Shown piece after piece: positions 58,814-64,000 of a stretch of 64,000 nucleotides of DNA. The DNA is taken from NCBI GenBank assembly GCA_028751875.1, contig CM054140.1, forward strand, positions 52,715,673 to 52,779,672, written 5' to 3'. The notes below the pieces were generated by a model. The model had not been told where the DNA came from, searched no databases, and worked only from the letters and a program-made list of their open reading frames with translations. A program made the translations under genes and the position numbers. Origin of the DNA: Rapana venosa (lineage: Eukaryota > Mollusca > Gastropoda > Neogastropoda > Muricidae). The first letter of the stretch is position 1; every line of letters starts with the position of its first letter.

Positions 58814-58930
58814 AAGAAGAGAGGGGAGAGAGGGGAGAGGAGAGAGGGGGAGAGAGAGAGAGAGAGAGGAAGAGGAAAGGAGAGAGAGAGAGAGGAGAGA
58901 GAGATTCAGACAGACAGACAGACAGACAGA
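58814..58930. repeat. (GA)n and (CAGA)n microsatellites
   Basis: GA-rich tract followed by CAGA repeats. Confidence 0.95.
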
Positions 58931-59067
58931 TAAAATTATGTGCATTTATGAAATATTTTTTATAGTATACAGGTGTAATGCATACATGTATATTTTACAT
59001 TTATATTATTGCACCTACCTTTTATATATCTATATTTATCTCTGTATTTTTATGTATTACACCTGTA

Positions 59068-59182
59068 TAATATATTATATATTATATATTATATATATAT
59101 AAAATTTTTATATATATATATATATATTATATATATATATATATATTTATATTTTTTTGTGTGTGTGTGTGTGTGTGTGTGT
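59068..59182. repeat. (AT)n and (GT)n microsatellites
   Basis: TATA-type repeats, then a pure GT run at 59158-59182. Confidence 0.95.
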
Positions 59183-59288
59183 CAAAGTCAAGTCAAAGTC
59201 AAAATTTTATTTGCGATGGTACATTGAATAAGCAATACATCTGCTTTTTTTTCGTCAAGCCATCTATCTAAGAAAATAAACACACACC
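59183..59288 (-). mobile_element. LINE-type 3' terminus (TTGACTTTGAC)n
   Basis: CAAAGTCAAGTCAAAGTCAA precedes TTTTATTTGCGATGGTACA, the reverse of a LINE 3' end with a short direct-repeat tail, as at 25695-25750 and 50060-50100. It abuts the next element. Confidence 0.45.
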
Positions 59289-60826
59289 AAAACATCTCAT
59301 CTCATCTCATCTCATCTGCTCCCATAACCCCCTCCGGGGTCGTAGGGGCACTGCATTGACGAACGTTGCACCAGCTGGCTCCATTTGCGGCGGCTGTGTG
59401 CAAGTGCCTGGGTTGTGGAGAAGCTCTTCCCTGTCCATTCAGTGATGTTGCCTGCCCATTTCTTCCTCTGTCTGCCTCGCCTTCTCTTCCCCTGCATTGT
59501 TACCTGCAGTATGGTTTTGGACAGCCCATCTGATCTAGTCATATGTCCGTACCATCTGAGCTTCCTTTTCTTGACTGTGGTCAGCAGGTTTTAGTAGTGC
59601 TTTACTTGTTGGGTGATGGTTTGTAGGACTTCGTTGTTGGTAGTGTGGTCTATGTATGAATGCCAAGGAGTCTTCTGAGGCATCTCATCTCTAGAGCCTG
59701 GATCCTCCTTTGTAGATCTACATTCAATGTCCAGGGTTCGCACGCATACAGATATGTAGAGATGACTAGTGCATGCAGTAGCTTGACCTTGGTCCTGAGA
59801 GAGATGTTTCGGTCTTACCAGATAGTCTTGAGCTTTGCCATTGCTGCTATTGTTTCTGCAGCTCTTGCGAGGATTTCGGTTTTTGAACCTTCTTCACTAA
59901 TAATAGCTCCAAGGTGCTTGAAGTGATCTGCAACCTCAAGTTCTTTTTCACTGACTTTGATCTTGGTAGTGATTGGCTGGGCACTGTTTGTCATGAGTTT
60001 TGTTTTCTCGCCACTGATCTCCATGCCATATCTGGAGGATGTTTTGTCCAGGTAGTACACTAGGTTGGCTAGTTCCTGTTCATTTCCTGCAAGTCCGTCG
60101 ATGTCATCAGAAAACCCTCCAATACTGACTGTGCCAGTGTGATCTTCTAAGGCATTAGTCATTGTGCGCTCAAGAAAGACATTAAACAGTGTAGGCGATA
60201 GGAGACAGCCTTGACGAACTCCCACTGAGGTATGGAACCACTCTCCAAGTATGCCTTGGAAAAGCACTGCGCTGGTGGCTTTTGTGTATAGCTCTTTGAT
60301 GGTCCGAATGATCTTTTGTCCCATGTTGTATTTCTTCATCGTGGCCCATAATGCGTCGTGCCATACACGGTCAAACGCCTTTTTGAAGTTATGAAGACGT
60401 GGTTATAGTTTTCTCTTGGTGCTGGCTGTATTTCTCGCACAGAACTCGCAGGTTGAATATTTGTTCTGTGGTGCTTCTGTTTGGGGGGAAAGCCTGCCTG
60501 TTCTTCAGCGATGATCTTTTCTGCCCGTGGTTTTTAATCTGTTCAAGATGACTTTTAACATCATTTTTACTGGCATGGCTTATGAGGCTGATCGTTCCAT
60601 AGTTCTGGCATTGCTGTAGATTGCCTTTCTTGGGGAGCATGATGATGAGTGATTGGGTCCACGGTGTTGGCCACTCTTCAGTCTGCCAGATCTTGTTGCA
60701 AATTCTTGTGAGGATGTCTGTCACTTTCTCCCCCATAGTTGATCAGCTCTGCTGGGATGTTGTCAATGCCTGCAGCTTTCCCATTTTTGAGTGATTTGAT
60801 TGCTGCCTCAACCTCTTCACGAAGAA
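59289..60826 (-). mobile_element. RTE-like LINE, 5'-truncated, minus strand
   Basis: A second RTE-like family. On the minus strand it starts inside the pre-RT domain (REEVEAAIKSLKNGKAAGID, NIPAELINYGG; about 60826-60735), continues with EEWPTPWTQSLIIMLPKKGN and NYGTISLISHASK, then AFDRVWHD-like sequence across a frameshift near 60390, GVRQGCLLSPTLFNVFLE (about 60220) and GFSDDIDGLAG (about 60115), where the catalytic Asp pair is kept as FSDD. The C terminus near 59500 has GKRRRGRQRKKWAGNITEW. It ends in a 3' (ATGAG)n repeat at 59289-59315. Frames are broken but fewer than in the 41-46 kb copies. Confidence 0.85.
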
Positions 60827-61140
60827 CAAAAAACAAACTAAAAACCAAGAAAAGTAGCAACATACAAACAAACAAAATTATCAAACCTTATAGAAAAGGA
60901 AATTATAATGATAAAGATGACGATAGTGAATACGACGATGACGATATCAATAAACAATGACAATTACTACTGCCAGAAATATCAAAAAAGACGATGATAA
61001 TCCGATGAAACTACAAAATCAAAAACGTTACAGCAGATCATGTTTCAATATCCAACACAATCCACACTTAAATACACACATACATATATAGCCACAGACT
61101 CATCTACTTATGCTATTATTTGCTAAGCACAATAATTTTC
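60827..61140. other. No recognisable gene
   Basis: A-rich and GATGAC-rich low-complexity sequence between the LINE and a CA repeat. Confidence 0.5.
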
Positions 61141-61191
<51 letters not shown>

Positions 61192-61291
61192 CACACACAC
61201 ACACACACACACATCACACTCACTCCACAGCCACAACCCCGTGCTTGCGTGCAAGCAGGCATGCACTTACGCATGCATGCATGCACGCACG

Positions 61292-61337
<46 letters not shown>

Positions 61338-61345
61338 ACACAACA
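61141..61345. repeat. (CA)n microsatellites
   Basis: Two CA blocks (61141-61213 and 61290-61345) around a GCATGCATGCATGCACGC stretch. Confidence 0.97.
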
Positions 61346-61419
61346 CCATACTACAAGATACAATTTTTAAAATCTTGCAAATAAAAATATTCAAAAATAA
61401 TCATACAGGAAACAATCTA

Positions 61420-62648
61420 AGCATAATGAAAAAGACACATTGGTAAGGAGGGAGGAATTACAATTCGTTCTCTGTAGTTATTTATTAGATAGTTTTTCAA
61501 AATTGTAATGGCTTTTGGTGGTAATGTTTTTAACTCTCTGGGAGATTGTTCCATAACTGACTGCCTGAATACAAAAAAACTTGTAGAGATTGTTTCTGGG
61601 TCTTGGAAATGATAACGAATGATTGTGCCTGTGGTCATTTACTTTGAAGGCATTGGTTATCTTTGGAGGAGCATTTCCATATATAACATTATGCATCGAT
61701 ACAGCTTTGTTGAAGAAAAGCCTATTTCAGAATGTGAGTATATTGTTTTGCTTGTAGTCAGTAACACTTAAGGATTTGATTTTAATAGTACCAATTTTAA
61801 TACTCTTTTATATAGATGATGGATAAACTTCAAATTTGTGTCACTGCAATTGTCCCATAGTGTTGATGCATAGTCAATAATAGGCAAAATATGGCCACAA
61901 AAAAAAGAGTTTCCGAGAATTGTTACCAATTAAATTTTTTTTTTAGATAACTGAAGAAGCCTGTTGGATAGATGTTTTCCCAGCGACATAACATGATCTG
62001 TCCAAGTCAAGTTGTCAATAGTGACACCTAGAATTTTATGAGCATCAACTTCTTCAACTGGTTTATTCTCAATAACAAAGGTTTGATTTTGGATTTCATT
62101 TTCTGCCTTTTTTGTCTTGCTGAAACATACATGCATTTTGTTATTTTCTGCAATCAAAGACATGGTTCAACTGAGTCCAACTGATTAATCTGTCGATATT
62201 ATCCTGTAACCTAATTGTTAACCTATGATGATCTTAATCACTGCAGAACAACGATGTATCATCAGCGAACTTTTCACAGTAGAATTTAAAAAAACAGGGT
62301 AAATCGTTTACATCGATTGAAAACAAAAATGGTCCTAAGACTAACCCTTGTGGTGTGCCTTATCTAACAGCTACTAAATTTGATGTTTGATCATTAATTG
62401 TCACTAATTGCTTTCTGTCTGACAAAAAAATTGCTAGAAAATTAATAAGCTCTGGTGTTAGCTTGTACAAGTATAATTTACGCAGCATCACAGTATGATT
62501 AATGACATCAAAGGCCTTTTTGAAGTCAACAAAAAGAAGACCAGTGAATTTATTTTGATTTACATTATTCAAAAGACTGTCGATGATTTGTGTAAGAGCT
62601 GTATGACAAGAGTAGTTTTTACGAAGACCTGACTGACTCTCATTCATC
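61420..62648 (-). mobile_element. Jockey/CR1-group LINE RT fragment, minus strand
   Basis: On the minus strand: SQSGLRKNYSCHTALTQI (62640), FTGLLFVDFKKAFDVINHTV (62540), LSDRKQLVTI, a PQGLVLGPFLFSI segment (about 62355) and KFADDTSLFCSD (about 62265) with an intact Asp pair. After frame breaks come a KILGVTIDNLTWTDHV block (about 62040) and a C-terminal MHNVIYGNAPPKITNAFKV block (61696). The 5' side stops at a poly-G run (62655-62678), so most of the element is missing. The QGLVLGP motif differs from the usual QGSVLGP. Confidence 0.75.
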
Positions 62649-62654
62649 AGTTTC

Positions 62655-62678
62655 GGGGGAGGTGGGGGGGGGGGGGGG
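62655..62678. repeat. Poly-G tract
   Basis: G homopolymer with two short interruptions at the broken end of the LINE fragment. Confidence 0.95.
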
Positions 62679-62699
62679 TTCGTGGTGGTGGTTTTTTGT

Positions 62700-63683
62700 T
62701 TTGTTTTGCATTCCTTCTGGGTGTTTTTTATATTAATACAGACACAATCATTGCACTCTTATATTTTTTCCCACAATGAACACAGACAAAATCACTACAT
62801 TGCACTTTTTGTACTTAGTATTTGATAAATGATTTTTGTTTTTGTTTGATGTTTTTCTGTTTTTGTTAAAGGTGAATAGAATTTGACAAAAGCGAAGCTC
62901 AGTTTTGCTTTGATGAGATTAAAGTGAAAGTTGATGTGTTTGTTTGACAATTGTTGTGTCGCTCAGGGGTTTCTCCTTTTTTATTTTTTTTTTTTAAGCA
63001 GATAATACTATCATTGTCTTGTTTCTTCGTATCTGCTCATAAAAAAATGTCAGGTCCATAAACAAAATGTTTGAAACGCATACAACAATTGAAATTTTTT
63101 TTAAAAGTTTTGTACTGATGTTTATTATTATCATTTTTTAAAATCTATCTCTCTGTAACGAAGCTCGCGGTCAAAGATAATGACAAATGGAGTGCTGTAC
63201 CTAACTATTCCAATACACATTTTAGCAATCAGGATTAGTAAGTGTTTACAAGCTTATTTCTTTCATATCCATCAAAACCAAATAGTACACTCTGTAGTGT
63301 TAGTTTAATGGCTATGTTAAATTTATTTAGTTTTTTGTGTTAAACATGGGAAATATATATCAATTCTTCTTATTTAATTATTTTTTACAATTGTGACGTA
63401 ACACCAGTCATCATTTGCCATGACTTCATTTAATTATGATTTTCATGTATCTGCTTTTTTCCGTCTACGTCTGTGTATTTGTGTGTTTGTCTTCGTCAAT
63501 CTGTCTGTCTGTACTCTACAATATTTTATCTTTTTCTCTATTTCAAATACGATTTTGTGTTTTTGTGCTCCTATTTTTTATATTGATATGATAGATTCTT
63601 TCTTTTTTTTTATGGATTTTTCTTTCTTCTTCTTCATTCATAGATTATACTTTGGTATGTAGTTTGCTTGCTTGCTCTTGTTG

Positions 63684-63685
<2 letters not shown>
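62700..63685. other. AT-rich sequence without recognisable gene
   Basis: T-rich, low-complexity DNA. The frame at 63420-63662 is Phe/Ile-rich because of T richness and shows no domain. Confidence 0.55.
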
Positions 63686-63716
<31 letters not shown>

Positions 63717-63718
63717 AC
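63686..63718. repeat. (CT)n microsatellite
   Basis: CT repeat. Confidence 0.95.
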
Positions 63719-63932
63719 TGCCAAGTGTAGATTTAATTATACATTCTGCCTTCCACCTCTCACAAACAAAAGCGGCTCTGTGTCCCATGGGAAGGAGGTT
63801 TGCTGGTACAGAAAATGTTTCATTTACACATAGAACTAGAGCATGCATCCATAATGTGTGTGGCCTTAGTCTGCATGTACACGTGGGTATTTGTCACATA
63901 CATGGAGGAAAAGAGTGGATGGAAGAATAATG

Positions 63933-63934
63933 GT

Positions 63935-63981
<47 letters not shown>
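63933..63981. repeat. (GT)n microsatellite
   Basis: GT repeat near the right end of the window. Confidence 0.95.
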
Positions 63982-63982
<1 letters not shown>

Positions 63983-64000
63983 ATATACTCTACATTATTT

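Overview
This is an intron-, repeat- and transposon-dominated stretch of animal nuclear DNA. The mix of degenerate APE-type LINEs (RTE-like, CR1/L2-like and a 2A-bearing family), V-domain-like and 5S rRNA-related SINEs, and dense CA/GA/AT microsatellites fits a lophotrochozoan, most probably a gastropod mollusc; that is an inference from style, not a species identification. There are no operons, CRISPR arrays or other prokaryotic features. The only convincing host coding sequence is one exon (5013-5681, +) of a prostanoid-type GPCR covering TM2 to TM6, with a splice donor at the end of TM6, where prostanoid receptor genes characteristically carry an intron.

Layout. 0-5 kb: microsatellites, a V-like SINE, a pentanucleotide TACAR satellite and a weak tRNA-like SINE. 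5.0-5.7 kb: GPCR exon. 5.9-15.2 kb: an RTE-like LINE and its 3' flank, present twice around a 500-N gap (10515-11014). 15.5-25 kb: a tRNA-Ser/Leu-like SINE, a CR1/L2-like LINE, then a long two-ORF LINE whose ORF1 starts with a 2A-like motif. 25.7-36.2 kb: a minus-strand CR1/Rex1-like LINE and flank, again present twice around a 500-N gap (31248-31747). 30-49.5 kb: a large 49/57-bp minisatellite array split by a SINE, a CR1/L2-like LINE, two copies of an RTE-like LINE and another SINE. 50-51.2 kb: an unrecognised minus-strand coding-like element. 52.2-57 kb: a second, 29-bp minisatellite split by a SINE and a near full-length RTE-like LINE that itself carries a nested LINE fragment. 57-64 kb: a full-length V-like SINE, LINE 3' fragments, microsatellites, an RTE-like LINE and another RT fragment.

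Two themes stand out. First, the 49/57-bp minisatellite appears to derive from an internal segment of the V-like SINE: the two are collinear and the array's right edge runs straight into the remainder of such a SINE. Second, a SINE family combines a tRNA-like 5' half with a 5S rRNA promoter core, and three of its four independent insertions lie inside minisatellite arrays with visible target-site duplications.

Assembly caveats. Both N gaps are exactly 500 bases and each is flanked by a 4.2-4.4 kb direct duplicate ending at the gap, which looks like overlapping contig ends that were never merged. The consensus at about 12.3-13.5 kb and 37-46 kb has homopolymer-type errors, so frameshifts in the transposons there should not be read as biological decay.
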